A DNA stretch of 64,000 bases from Bacteroidales bacterium (GTDB taxonomy: Bacteria > Bacteroidota > Bacteroidia > Bacteroidales > UBA10428). The notes below the pieces were generated by a model. The model was not told the DNA's origin. It was given only the letters and a program-made list of their open reading frames with translations, and did not search any database. The stretch spans positions 1 through 64,000 of the forward strand of contig JAFGSZ010000061.1 of NCBI GenBank assembly GCA_016934395.1, read 5' to 3'. Below, one piece after another: positions 29,595 to 39,012 of this stretch (within the stretch, counting starts at the first letter, position 1; every line of letters begins with the position of its first letter). The translations under genes and the position numbers were made by a program.

Positions 29595-29624
29595 TAGCGC
29601 ATGGATACGCGAGAATGTAATATT

Positions 29625-31631
29625 ATGGTAAAAAGTTTTTTCTGCAGGTATTTTATATTTTTATTCCTTCTTTTTGTAAGTTTTTTACACGTATTTCCCC
29701 AGGCACATCCCGTTGAAATAAAACGTTCCGAAGAAAAAGTATTGATTGACGGGGAATTGTATTATATCCATACGGTACAGCCCGGACAAACTACCTATTC
29801 AATTAGCCGTGCTTATGGGGTTACCGAGCAGGATATTGCTGCTGCCAACCCGAATGTATTACTTGAAAAAATTAATGTTGGTCAGGCTCTCCGCATACCG
29901 GTTCGATCAAAAGCCCCGGAGCTCAGTGAAAATTATTTTGATCTGAGTAAAAGAGACTTTATATATCACAAAGTAAAACAGGGTCAGACTGTATTTTTCT
30001 TATCGAAAAAATACAATGTTACGCAGGAAATAATATATGAATATAATCCGGAGGCTCAATTCGGGCTGCAAATCGATCAGGTGATTAAAATCCCTAAAAA
30101 AAATGTGCTGCTCAAAAAATACAAAAACCAGTTTGATGAAAATCCGCAATATATTTATTACGAAATTAAGGCTAAAGATACCTTATATTCCCTTGCAAAA
30201 ATATATGGAATAACCGTTGCAGATATTATTAATTTTAATGAAGAATTAAGGTGGGGACCTAAAGTGGGACAGTTAATACGGATTCCCAAGCCCTCATATT
30301 TGCTTGAAATCGCAGAAATCGACACGATTACTACAGATTCAATTAAAATTAAAATGCTGAGTGTTTTGCAATGTGATTCACTTACCGAAGAAAACAAACA
30401 CAAAGTATTTAAAGTAGCGCTTATGCTGCCATTTTACAGCGATTATAATGAAGTTTTACCTGAAACCAGGTTAAATTCAGATCAGAAAACTACCGAAAAC
30501 ACGGAAGTACAGCCGGTTCTGGAGCAAAACATTAACAGAGGCAGAAATTATATTGAATTTTATGAAGGAATGTTGCTTGCCATTGATTCGCTCAAGAAAG
30601 AAGGAATGAATGTAATGCTTTATGTTTATGATACCCGTCGAGATACGCTGCAAATGAAAAAAATACTGGAGAAACTTGAAATCATTCAGCCCGATCTATT
30701 AGTTGGCCCGGTGTACCATCTTAATTTAAAATTGGCAGCAAAATTTGCACTTGAACATAGAATAAACCTGATTTCACCATTATCAGGCTACGAAATTATT
30801 TTAAAAAACAATCCTTATGTTTATAAAATACTGCCATCAATGGAATCGGATTTATTTTACTATGCTGAATTTTTATCGGATTACCATGATAAAAACATCA
30901 TTCTGGTGCATAATGAAGATAGTTCGGGCATGAAAGAAATAGACAAGTTAAAACAATTCTTATTTTTTCATCTTACATCAAATTCCACTTTTGACAGTAG
31001 CGTTTTTAAGGAAGTTCGGTTTAACGATACTTTAACCGGAAATTTACGCCTTGCACTCATTCAGGAGAAAGAAAACCTGGTAATTATAGCTTCAACAAAT
31101 GAAGCTTATGTTAGCGATGTGCTAACTGTATTAAACAACGATTTAAAATATTACAATATTACGGTAACCGGTTTCCCGGCCTGGCAACGGTTTAAAAAGC
31201 TTCAACTTGAGTATTTTCACAACCTTGAATTAAAACTGTATACTCCGTTTTATGTGGATTATACAAATTCATTTACCCGGGCGGTTATTAATAAATTCAG
31301 AAGCTATTATTTTTACGAACCTACCAGGCTAAGCACCAAAGGTTTTTATTACGGATTACTGGGATTTGATGTGTCTTACTATTTTCTGAATGCACTAAGG
31401 CATTATGGAAACCAGTTTCAAAACTGTATATCTTACCAGAATAACGCACTTACATTAGGTTTGTATCAATTTTACCGTGATAATGAATCGGATGGTTTTA
31501 CCAATTCGTCGATAAATATTATTTCCTATTCCAAAGATTTTGGAATTGAAAAATACCCTTTTCATTTTAAGGCTGATCCGAGGAACATTTCAATATCTTC
31601 AGATAAAACCAACCAATCAATAGATTTCTAG
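29625..31631 (+). CDS. Triple-LysM protein with type 1 periplasmic-binding-like domain
   Basis: This is a secreted protein of about 668 residues from the ATG at 29625, which opens directly into the signal peptide; an ATG at 29601 is possible. Three LysM repeats (about 45-92, 106-154 and 170-218 in this numbering) carry the usual Gly-Gln-Thr/Lys-Asp-Thr starts and Ile-Pro ends and should bind peptidoglycan glycans. The remaining ~400 residues resemble a type 1 periplasmic binding fold of the amino-acid receptor/LpoA type (Ala-Leu-Met-Leu-Pro-Phe-Tyr, then Leu-Leu-Val-Gly-Pro-Val-Tyr). The combination is frequent in Bacteroidota and suggests a cell-wall synthesis or sensing cofactor. Its stop overlaps the stop of the converging receiver gene. 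Confidence 0.82.
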   Translation: MVKSFFCRYFIFLFLLFVSFLHVFPQAHPVEIKRSEEKVLIDGELYYIHTVQPGQTTYSISRAYGVTEQDIAAANPNVLLEKINVGQALRIPVRSKAPELSENYFDLSKRDFIYHKVKQGQTVFFLSKKYNVTQEIIYEYNPEAQFGLQIDQVIKIPKKNVLLKKYKNQFDENPQYIYYEIKAKDTLYSLAKIYGITVADIINFNEELRWGPKVGQLIRIPKPSYLLEIAEIDTITTDSIKIKMLSVLQCDSLTEENKHKVFKVALMLPFYSDYNEVLPETRLNSDQKTTENTEVQPVLEQNINRGRNYIEFYEGMLLAIDSLKKEGMNVMLYVYDTRRDTLQMKKILEKLEIIQPDLLVGPVYHLNLKLAAKFALEHRINLISPLSGYEIILKNNPYVYKILPSMESDLFYYAEFLSDYHDKNIILVHNEDSSGMKEIDKLKQFLFFHLTSNSTFDSSVFKEVRFNDTLTGNLRLALIQEKENLVIIASTNEAYVSDVLTVLNNDLKYYNITVTGFPAWQRFKKLQLEYFHNLELKLYTPFYVDYTNSFTRAVINKFRSYYFYEPTRLSTKGFYYGLLGFDVSYYFLNALRHYGNQFQNCISYQNNALTLGLYQFYRDNESDGFTNSSINIISYSKDFGIEKYPFHFKADPRNISISSDKTNQSIDF

Positions 31632-32113
31632 GAAAACTTGGTGTAATACACAATCAGGGACAACATGCTGATGAAAATAAATCCAAGAGAATAGAGCAGG
31701 CTATGCTCAACTTTCACCGATTTATCAAGTTCGCGTTTTGAGGTAATTAACTGATCAATTTTTTGAGCCAGCCTTCCGATGGCATATTTGGTTTTGGCAA
31801 TATAATCTACAGCTCCTGATTTTAAAATACTGGCAACAACATCTGTGTCGCTCTGGGAAGATAAAAAAATGAAATCGGTATGAGGCCGGTTGATCTTCAT
31901 TTTTTTTAATAACTCCAAACCGTTGATATCATCAAGGTTATATTCCTGTATAACAATATCGGGCGCCTGGTACAGATTCTCCAGGCATTGCCGGCCTGTT
32001 GCATATTCCTCAATATTATTATAATCGATGGCCATCAGTGAATTCATTACCAGTCTCCGGTAATTTTTATTGCCATCAACAATAAATATTAATGGGTATT
32101 TTGATTGCTTCAT
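31628..32113 (-). CDS. Degenerate receiver-domain protein with C-terminal membrane helix
   Basis: This is a 161-residue protein; the ATG at 32113 is chosen over a TTG 30 bases earlier. Residues 6-125 form a CheY-like receiver: Phe-Ile-Val-Asp13-Gly where two acidic residues are usual, Ser85-Ser86 at the switch Ser/Thr, and Lys107 in Ile-Ala-Lys. The phosphoacceptor position is Glu57 (Ile-Gln-Glu-Tyr-Asn-Leu) in place of Asp. A single hydrophobic helix at about 138-157 ends the protein, so it should be tail-anchored in the inner membrane. It is probably not phosphorylated in the normal way and may be locked in one state. No histidine kinase is nearby. Confidence 0.8.
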   Translation of the reverse strand: MKQSKYPLIFIVDGNKNYRRLVMNSLMAIDYNNIEEYATGRQCLENLYQAPDIVIQEYNLDDINGLELLKKMKINRPHTDFIFLSSQSDTDVVASILKSGAVDYIAKTKYAIGRLAQKIDQLITSKRELDKSVKVEHSLLYSLGFIFISMLSLIVYYTKFS

Positions 32114-32300
32114 AGGGATAGGGTCAATGAAAAATCTTATCAAATGTATCGATTTAGACCCAAATAAAAGGTCTGAAAACCTCCGTTTTTGACAAATCTT
32201 TAAAAAGCGAATGTTAATGTCAGTATTTTAATTATGATTGTTTTTATGAATCCCCGGTATCTATTTTTGATTTGAATACAACGAATAGCTACAAAAAATT

Positions 32301-33053
32301 TTAGAGTTTTATTAGTTGTGCGGCATTTTTGTCCATGTACCAGTCGAATTTCCCGTGAACAGGCCGGATGTGATAAGCAGGAAACAAGCGTGCTTCAGGT
32401 GTTGCAAAATAAATCGATGCTGCTTTTTCTTTTTTTGTTTCGCCGGTTATTAAATAAGTTAAACGTTTGGCGTGGATTAATGAATTCCCGGTAAGTGTAA
32501 TTCTTTTTTGTTTTGTTTCAGGATGAATTGCAACAGCGCATAATTCAGCCGCATAAAGTAAATTAAGTTGGTCGGGGAAAATAGACGCAGTATGGCCGTC
32601 AGTTCCCAATCCTAAAAATACCCAGTCGAACACAGGATATCCGTTTTGTAAAAAAATATGGGTTTTCATTTCGTCCGCATATCGTTTTACTTCATTATCA
32701 GGATCAGCCTCTCCCAAGATTCTATGAATATTGTTTTCAGGAAGCCGTATATTTCGGAAAAGTGATTTTTTTGCCATTCCAAAATTACTTTCCGCGTGTT
32801 CCGGTGGAACACATCGTTCATCACCCCAATAAAAATGAATTCCATCCCAATGTATTTGATCCTGGCTATATTGATTATAAGTAGCCAGTCGACGAAATAG
32901 CAACTCCGGTGTAGATCCACCCGAAAGTGCAACGGATACTGCCTTTTGTTTTTTTAATAATGCACCGGTATAGTGTTGAAAATCAAGAGCCAGCATTTCT
33001 GCTAATTGTGAGGGGTTGGAATATATTTTTAACTCAGGTTTCATCTCATCCAT
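32301..33053 (-). CDS. pgl: 6-phosphogluconolactonase
   Basis: This is a 250-residue cytosolic lactonase of the NagB/glucosamine-6-phosphate isomerase fold. It hydrolyses 6-phosphogluconolactone, the second step of the oxidative pentose phosphate pathway. It has Ala-Leu-Ser-Gly-Gly-Ser-Thr-Pro-Glu, Tyr-Trp-Gly-Asp-Glu-Arg-Cys-Val-Pro, Glu-Ser-Asn-Phe-Gly and Leu-Gly-Leu-Gly-Thr-Asp-Gly-His-Thr-Ala-Ser in order. The start at 33053 overlaps the zwf stop as TAATG, implying translational coupling; a TTG 12 bases upstream is less likely. A 6-phosphogluconate dehydrogenase (gnd) gene is not in the window. Confidence 0.93.
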   Translation of the reverse strand: MDEMKPELKIYSNPSQLAEMLALDFQHYTGALLKKQKAVSVALSGGSTPELLFRRLATYNQYSQDQIHWDGIHFYWGDERCVPPEHAESNFGMAKKSLFRNIRLPENNIHRILGEADPDNEVKRYADEMKTHIFLQNGYPVFDWVFLGLGTDGHTASIFPDQLNLLYAAELCAVAIHPETKQKRITLTGNSLIHAKRLTYLITGETKKEKAASIYFATPEARLFPAYHIRPVHGKFDWYMDKNAAQLIKL

Positions 33054-34582
33054 TATAATTCGCAATAATTACCATCACTCGTTAAATTTTTACAGGGATA
33101 TCGCCAGGTAAGGTTATCCCCTTCAATCAGGTCATCAGCAATTTTTGGTCCCCAGGTGCCGGCAGGGTAGCCATAAACCTGGATTTCAGGATTTTCTTTC
33201 CACAATTTTAATATCGGGTCTACAAATTTCCATGCTTCTTCCACGGCATCCCCGCGGGCATATAGGGTTGAATCACCCAGCATACAATCGAGCAATAATC
33301 GTTGATAAGCTTCCGGAACATGTACATCAGATAAATCGGAATAATGAAAATCCATACTCACATCCTGCACATGATAGCCCGCACCGGGAACCTTCATACC
33401 GAATTTAAGCAAAATGCCTTCATCGGGCTGGATTCGGATAATCAACTGATTATCTGTGTTAAAGTTTTCTTCGTTAAGATTAAAGAGCTTGTGAGGAGTA
33501 GGCTTAAAGTGAATAACAATTTCCGTTACCCTGGTGGGTAGTCGTTTTCCCGTACGAATATAAAAAGGGACTCCCCCCCATCGCCAGTTATCAATATAAA
33601 GCTTCAATGCTAAATAGGTTTCAGTGCGTGAATTTTGATTTACACCCGGTTCATCACGATAGGCTTTAAGATGCTCACCTCTTACATTGGAAGCAACATA
33701 TTGTCCCCGGATTACATAATCCTCAAGATTATTTGAATTGTATGACCGTAATGACTGAAACACTTTGAGCGTTTCGTTTCTTATGGCTGTTGAATTGATT
33801 TCAGTAGCCGGTTCCATAGCCACAAGGGCCACCAGGTGCAGCAAATGGTTCTGCACCATATCACGTAATGCCCCGGAACCATCATAATATCCACCCCTGC
33901 TTTCAACACCAATACTTTCAGCCGATGTTATTTCAACATGGTGAATATAATTCCTGTTCCACAAGGGTTCAAAAATTCCATTTGAAAAACGCGTAACCAT
34001 TACGTTCTGAACAGTTTCTTTACCCAGGTAATGATCGATACGGTAAAGCTGATTTTCTGAGAAATACGATAACAGGTTTATATTTAATTCACGAGCTGAG
34101 GCCAGGTCGTATCCAAAAGGTTTTTCAACAATAAGCCGTTTCCACGATCCGTTTTCTTCAGAACTTAAACCAAAAAAATGAAGGCTTTGTGCTATACTTT
34201 CATATAAACTTGGAGGTGTGGCAAGGTAAAAAATGTAGTTTGGATTTTTATCCGGATCCTTATGTAATTCCTGTAACTTAGTTTTTAGTTTTTTATATTC
34301 TTCCTTTTTTGAGGTTTCAATAGATATATAAAACAGCTTATCACAAAAATTTTGTAGCAGCTTATCCTCATCCACTTTTTTTTCTTCACATATCGACCCG
34401 GTCATTTTCTGCCTGAACGTACTATCATCCAGTTGTGTTCGGCCAACGCCGAGAATAGCATAATTTTCAGGCAATAAATTTTGCCGGTGCAGCTCATACA
34501 AAGCCGGAATAAGTTTTCGTTTTGTAAGATCGCCTGAGGCGCCAAATATTACCAGGATGTGATTTTCAGGAACTTTTATCAT
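33053..34582 (-). CDS. zwf: Glucose-6-phosphate 1-dehydrogenase
   Basis: This is a 509-residue dehydrogenase that oxidises glucose-6-phosphate with NADP+ and makes the lactone used by Pgl. The N-terminal nucleotide-binding Gly-Ala-Ser-Gly-Asp-Leu-Thr-Lys-Arg-Lys (14-23) and the active-site Arg-Ile-Asp-His-Tyr-Leu-Gly-Lys block (about residue 181-188) are intact. The length is usual for the family. It is the first gene of the zwf-pgl pair. The upstream SLC12-like gene lies in the same direction 65 bases away, so a longer transcript is possible. Confidence 0.95.
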   Translation of the reverse strand: MIKVPENHILVIFGASGDLTKRKLIPALYELHRQNLLPENYAILGVGRTQLDDSTFRQKMTGSICEEKKVDEDKLLQNFCDKLFYISIETSKKEEYKKLKTKLQELHKDPDKNPNYIFYLATPPSLYESIAQSLHFFGLSSEENGSWKRLIVEKPFGYDLASARELNINLLSYFSENQLYRIDHYLGKETVQNVMVTRFSNGIFEPLWNRNYIHHVEITSAESIGVESRGGYYDGSGALRDMVQNHLLHLVALVAMEPATEINSTAIRNETLKVFQSLRSYNSNNLEDYVIRGQYVASNVRGEHLKAYRDEPGVNQNSRTETYLALKLYIDNWRWGGVPFYIRTGKRLPTRVTEIVIHFKPTPHKLFNLNEENFNTDNQLIIRIQPDEGILLKFGMKVPGAGYHVQDVSMDFHYSDLSDVHVPEAYQRLLLDCMLGDSTLYARGDAVEEAWKFVDPILKLWKENPEIQVYGYPAGTWGPKIADDLIEGDNLTWRYPCKNLTSDGNYCEL

Positions 34583-34647
34583 AAAAGGCAGTAATTTAAA
34601 TATATACTCAATTCTCGATGTCGGAGAAGTAAATTCTAAAACTCCGG

Positions 34648-36867
34648 TTATTTAATTTCTTTAATATCTCTTGCATTTACAAACAGCACATCGCCTAATT
34701 CGTGATACCCCAGAAACAATTCCCTGTTATATTTAATCTGGTCTTCATGAAATCCTATTACCGTTAGTCCGGCGCCTTCCGAACGACCGGCAACAAGCGA
34801 TTTGGAATTTACATTTTCATCCTGCTTAATTATTTCTATATTTTTTGAAGATATAGGCAAACGGCCCACTTGTATTAACTTTAATAAATCATTTCGTGTT
34901 TCATCAAATTCAGATTCCTTGCAAATACTGAATATTTTTATTTTGCCCTTTTTCCAGTCTGGATGCCCTAAGATTATATAACTCAGCAAAATCATAAGAT
35001 TTGCATTCTCAAAATCTATAGATTTTATCCACACATGGATACCCTGTTTAAAATTTATACTCTTTTTTGAAGCGCCCAGCACGCATATATCCATATCAGC
35101 TGCACGCGCTAGTGCTATATTATCTGTAATCTGTTTGAGATTATGCGGATTATTTTTATCAAACTCAAAGAGCATCATATTATTTTCCAGTCCGGAAATG
35201 CTTGGAAGTTGAATTACCTGTGCCACGGCTGAAGTATACGAAGGAGATATCAGGGTATCCAGATAAATCTTGCTGTTTTCTTCCGATAATTCAATTAATT
35301 TATTCAGAACTTCTTTGGCATGGGCGCTCGATGCAGTAGAAAAATAGTCTTCGATAAGATGAATATATGTGCCGAATCCGTACCTGAAAGATATCCAGTT
35401 TAATAATTTAATGGCTTTATTGCGTTCGAAAGAAGCGCTGGAAATACATATTACAGCCGGCCGCCACTTTTTTTCCTCAGAAGACTTTTTGGTTTTCTGG
35501 TTAAAAACCTGAATGTTCCTGCTTAGTTGAAATATTGCCGATTGAAATATAGCCTGCATTCCGCCACGGTCTTTATGCGAATAGCTTACAAAGGTATATA
35601 TTAATGATATTACAATGATTGAGGCAAGAGCATAGGTAGTATTCATTTTAAACATTAACCAAAAACACAATACAAATCCAACCAGTGAAACATACCATTT
35701 CGAGCGAAAAGCAGGACGATAAGAAGGATCTGCACCAAAATGGTACAAGAAAGAAATAAGGCAAAGAGATCCGTAGGTTACCATAAAAAACATGGAAATG
35801 ATTTGCGCCACGGCATTCACATCGCCCAAAGCAACAAATACAAGCGCAATAATACAGGTAACCACTGTTGCATTGAATGGCTCATGGGTTTCACCTTTAC
35901 CTTTTGCCAGAACATGGTTAATACCCGGTAAAGGAATGGACCGGTCAATCCCCAATGCCTGAAGCGTGCGCGGCGCCACCATTATCGATCCAATTGCCGA
36001 AGAAATAGTAGAAGCTGCCAATCCCAGTGGAATGATAACGGGGCCGAAAACAGCAATTTTACTCATAATGAGCTGGTTGTTCACCAGTTCATCAGGATGT
36101 GCAGAAACTGCCAGTTTCAGGCTGATAAATACATACATAATCATTCCTGTAATGGTAGCTATAGTTGTTCCCAAAGGAATCGATTTACCCGGATTTTTCA
36201 GATCGCCCGATAAACCTACTCCTGCAGTCATTCCTGTAAAAGCAGGAAAACATATTGCAAATACGATAAAAAAGTTTTTAAAATTCTCACTTTTTATTGT
36301 AAAGAGGTTTACCGTTTCTGTTTGTGAATAATCAGTTTTTCCCAGAAAAAAAAGTAACAATGCCAGAAAAAGTATCGCCACTACAAAATATAAAGCTTTA
36401 ACACCCATATTCGCTCCTCTTTTCAGAATAAGGTATGACAATAAAAGCATTGAAGGTATACTTATGATCTGCCGGGGCAATAAAACACCCCATTTTTCAT
36501 AAACAAAATTAAAAATCGGCTCAAATGCTTCAGTAAAGGCAATAACATAAAACGCCACACTAATTGCCTGGGAGAAAAATAACGCTATTCCAATGGTTGC
36601 TCCGATATTTAAACCGAATGACCGCGAAATTATAAAATACTCCCCTCCTCCTTCCACACGTTGATTTGTTGCTATTTCTGAAATTGACAAAGCAGTAGGA
36701 ATAGTTACCATATGTCCTAAAAAGACAATCAGTAACACGCCAACAAATCCGAGGGTTCCAACTGCATATCCAAATCTCAGAAATAATATGGCACCCAGTA
36801 TGGTTGATATAGCTGTAAAAAAAACCGGTGCGGTCCCAAATGTTTTTTTATGAGTCTGATTTTCCAT
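34648..36867 (-). CDS. SLC12-like cation-chloride/amino acid permease
   Basis: This is a 739-residue inner-membrane transporter of the APC superfamily. About 12 helices lie between residues 13 and 430, starting with the family's Ala-Ile-Ser-Thr-Ile-Leu-Gly-Ala-Ile-Leu-Phe-Leu-Arg-Phe-Gly unwound-helix region. A ~300-residue cytoplasmic C-terminal domain follows, with two alpha/beta (USP-like) units beginning near Lys-Trp-Arg-Pro-Ala-Val-Ile-Cys. The long C-terminal domain separates it from plain amino-acid permeases and matches bacterial relatives of the Na-K-Cl cotransporters. The substrate is uncertain: chloride with cation, or an amino acid. Confidence 0.82.
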   Translation of the reverse strand: MENQTHKKTFGTAPVFFTAISTILGAILFLRFGYAVGTLGFVGVLLIVFLGHMVTIPTALSISEIATNQRVEGGGEYFIISRSFGLNIGATIGIALFFSQAISVAFYVIAFTEAFEPIFNFVYEKWGVLLPRQIISIPSMLLLSYLILKRGANMGVKALYFVVAILFLALLLFFLGKTDYSQTETVNLFTIKSENFKNFFIVFAICFPAFTGMTAGVGLSGDLKNPGKSIPLGTTIATITGMIMYVFISLKLAVSAHPDELVNNQLIMSKIAVFGPVIIPLGLAASTISSAIGSIMVAPRTLQALGIDRSIPLPGINHVLAKGKGETHEPFNATVVTCIIALVFVALGDVNAVAQIISMFFMVTYGSLCLISFLYHFGADPSYRPAFRSKWYVSLVGFVLCFWLMFKMNTTYALASIIVISLIYTFVSYSHKDRGGMQAIFQSAIFQLSRNIQVFNQKTKKSSEEKKWRPAVICISSASFERNKAIKLLNWISFRYGFGTYIHLIEDYFSTASSAHAKEVLNKLIELSEENSKIYLDTLISPSYTSAVAQVIQLPSISGLENNMMLFEFDKNNPHNLKQITDNIALARAADMDICVLGASKKSINFKQGIHVWIKSIDFENANLMILLSYIILGHPDWKKGKIKIFSICKESEFDETRNDLLKLIQVGRLPISSKNIEIIKQDENVNSKSLVAGRSEGAGLTVIGFHEDQIKYNRELFLGYHELGDVLFVNARDIKEIK

Positions 36868-37154
36868 GCAATTCAGGCGTTAATTCCATACTAAATTATA
36901 AAATAGTGCCAAGTATCAATTATAATTATTATAAATATTATGCTGTTTAAACTATTAAGGTTTATTTTATTCGGTTATTTTTATATTTCATCGTACTGAA
37001 CCTGATTTTTTTATTGAATATTTCTATTTTTATGGTACTAAATTAAAAGCAGCTATTTAAAACCAGGTACTATTAGAAGATTTTTTAAAATTTAGTATAA
37101 TTTTTTGCTGAAATATTAATCAACAGCAAAAATAAATCACAGATTTAAAGCCTT

Positions 37155-38591
37155 ATGAAAATTAATTTTCTAATTATTTTATTTTCTTTTAGCTTAAGCA
37201 TATTAAATTATGCCCAAACTCCGGTTTTAGATGATACCACAGCAATTGATACTTCTGAATATATAGCAGGAAACCTTAATTATAATCTTATTATTGCTGC
37301 CGATAAGGGATATGAAGAAGAGGTTTTACGGTTGTTAAACGAGGGTGCAGAAGTAAATTCTGCTACTTGGGAAGGGGTTACACCTCTGATGTATGCCACA
37401 CAAAACGGGCACCTTACGGTATGTCAGATTCTTTTATTAAATGGAGCCGATCCGGACAAAAAGCCTGATAACGGCATCACAGCTCTTATAACGGCTATTA
37501 TGAACAATGATCTGGATATTGCAGAACTTCTGATTCGTAATCAGGCTGATATTAACTTACCTGATTTTGATGGTATAACTCCATTAATGCATGCTATTAT
37601 TGACAGTAACATCATAATGACAGATATGTTGCTTTATTATGAGGCAGATATTTCTGGTAAAGATCAATATAATAACAATGCTGTAATTGTTGCATCTTAC
37701 CTGGGATATACAGATATTGTTAAACTTTTGCTGGAATCCGGTGCCGATCCCAATACTCCAGATTACTTCGGATATACTGCCTTATCATGTGCTATTCAAA
37801 ATAATCATCAGGAAACTGCCCAACTGCTTTTAACATATGGGGCAAAAGCGGATACCCTGATAAATGACCTATTTTCCCCCCTGGCTATTGCAGTAATTCA
37901 GGGTAATCTGAATATAGTAAAAATGTTGAAGGAGCATGGTGCAAATCTGGATAGTTATGTTTCTAAAACCATGAAGGTTTATGATCTGGCCAAAATTAAC
38001 AGGAATGATTCAATTGTAGCTTATCTTAAAATGTTTAAGGTTTCAAAAAGTATCTGGCCAGCCATTGGATCTTACTTTATAGGCGCTACTCTAAACTGGA
38101 ATTTTACTGATTTTCTAACAGGTCCTGAATTTGGATTCCACGAATATAAATACAATGCCGATATCTCGGCAGGATACCTGATAAGGCCATCTGCCATAAG
38201 AATATTATCTGCACCGGATGCAGATACCAGCTATCAATACTGGGAAAGGCGGCATATGATTTATACCGGCCTGAATAAAAATATCACTTTATATTCTTCA
38301 AAATCGGATAATTTCAAAACAGGGATCAGCCTGGGAATAAAAGGAGTTTATACCTGGGGAGGTTACAGGGGGTCGACACAAAAACCGGATAACAAGATTC
38401 TAGCGGTTCCATTGGCCGGCTTATTCCTGACTATGAGTCGTTTCCAGATTCTGGCAAACTACGAATATACTAATCTAGGTGTATACAAAATTGATCCCGG
38501 AAGGATTTTTATTACGTTCCGGTTTCACATTAACAATAAAAAAACAAGCTATAAATACAAAACAATACCATGGTTGCAGGATATAAACTAA
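37155..38591 (+). CDS. Secreted ankyrin-repeat protein with C-terminal beta-barrel-like domain
   Basis: This is a 478-residue protein with a signal peptide (to about residue 20, Tyr-Ala-Gln). Seven or so ankyrin repeats occupy about 45-290 (recurring Gly-Xaa-Thr-Pro-Leu-Met-Tyr-Ala and Leu-Leu-Xaa-Xaa-Gly-Ala-Asp). The last ~180 residues are not ankyrin; they alternate polar and aromatic residues and end in Phe-Ile-Thr-Phe-Arg-Phe-His-Ile-Asn, which looks like outer-membrane beta strands. That would place the repeats in the periplasm as a binding arm. I know no characterised protein with this arrangement. The 22-base overlap with the next lipoprotein gene implies a joint function. Confidence 0.75.
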   Translation: MKINFLIILFSFSLSILNYAQTPVLDDTTAIDTSEYIAGNLNYNLIIAADKGYEEEVLRLLNEGAEVNSATWEGVTPLMYATQNGHLTVCQILLLNGADPDKKPDNGITALITAIMNNDLDIAELLIRNQADINLPDFDGITPLMHAIIDSNIIMTDMLLYYEADISGKDQYNNNAVIVASYLGYTDIVKLLLESGADPNTPDYFGYTALSCAIQNNHQETAQLLLTYGAKADTLINDLFSPLAIAVIQGNLNIVKMLKEHGANLDSYVSKTMKVYDLAKINRNDSIVAYLKMFKVSKSIWPAIGSYFIGATLNWNFTDFLTGPEFGFHEYKYNADISAGYLIRPSAIRILSAPDADTSYQYWERRHMIYTGLNKNITLYSSKSDNFKTGISLGIKGVYTWGGYRGSTQKPDNKILAVPLAGLFLTMSRFQILANYEYTNLGVYKIDPGRIFITFRFHINNKKTSYKYKTIPWLQDIN

Positions 38592-39004
38592 CTTTCATAT
38601 CTTTACTGTTTTCGATAATATTATTCGCCACTGCATGCGATGAAAAAATTTTTACTTCGGATGTAGATTGTGCAGATTGTTATCAGGAAAAGCCAGACAG
38701 TGCAGACATTATCGTATACCTTACATTTAATGACGAGAACGAAAGGATTCCGCTGGTAGTTTATAAAAATGAAGTGGATAACAATACTATTGAATATGTT
38801 GATACTGCAACGGGATCGCCTTATTATTTATATGTTCCGGTAAACGCCGAATATTCTGTTAAAGCAAAATATAAAAAAGGCAGTAAAACCATTTATGCCG
38901 TAGACGGTGATAAATTAAAGATTAAACACGTTTCCGATGTTTGTGATACGGACTGTTGGGTAATAGTTGATGGAATTATTAATGTGGAATTAAAAGATTT
39001 CTAG
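38570..39004 (+). CDS. Small lipoprotein overlapping the ankyrin gene
   Basis: This is a 144-residue lipoprotein with lipobox Phe-Ala-Thr-Ala-Cys23 and an ~120-residue body. The body has two Cys pairs (Asp-Cys-Ala-Asp-Cys near 33-39 and Cys-Asp-Thr-Asp-Cys near 124-128), likely disulfides or a metal site, and a beta-rich PEGA-like pattern. I do not recognise a named family. Translation begins inside the last codons of the ankyrin gene, so coupling is likely and it probably works with that protein at the outer membrane. Confidence 0.7.
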   Translation: MVAGYKLTFISLLFSIILFATACDEKIFTSDVDCADCYQEKPDSADIIVYLTFNDENERIPLVVYKNEVDNNTIEYVDTATGSPYYLYVPVNAEYSVKAKYKKGSKTIYAVDGDKLKIKHVSDVCDTDCWVIVDGIINVELKDF

Positions 39005-39012
39005 GGTATATA

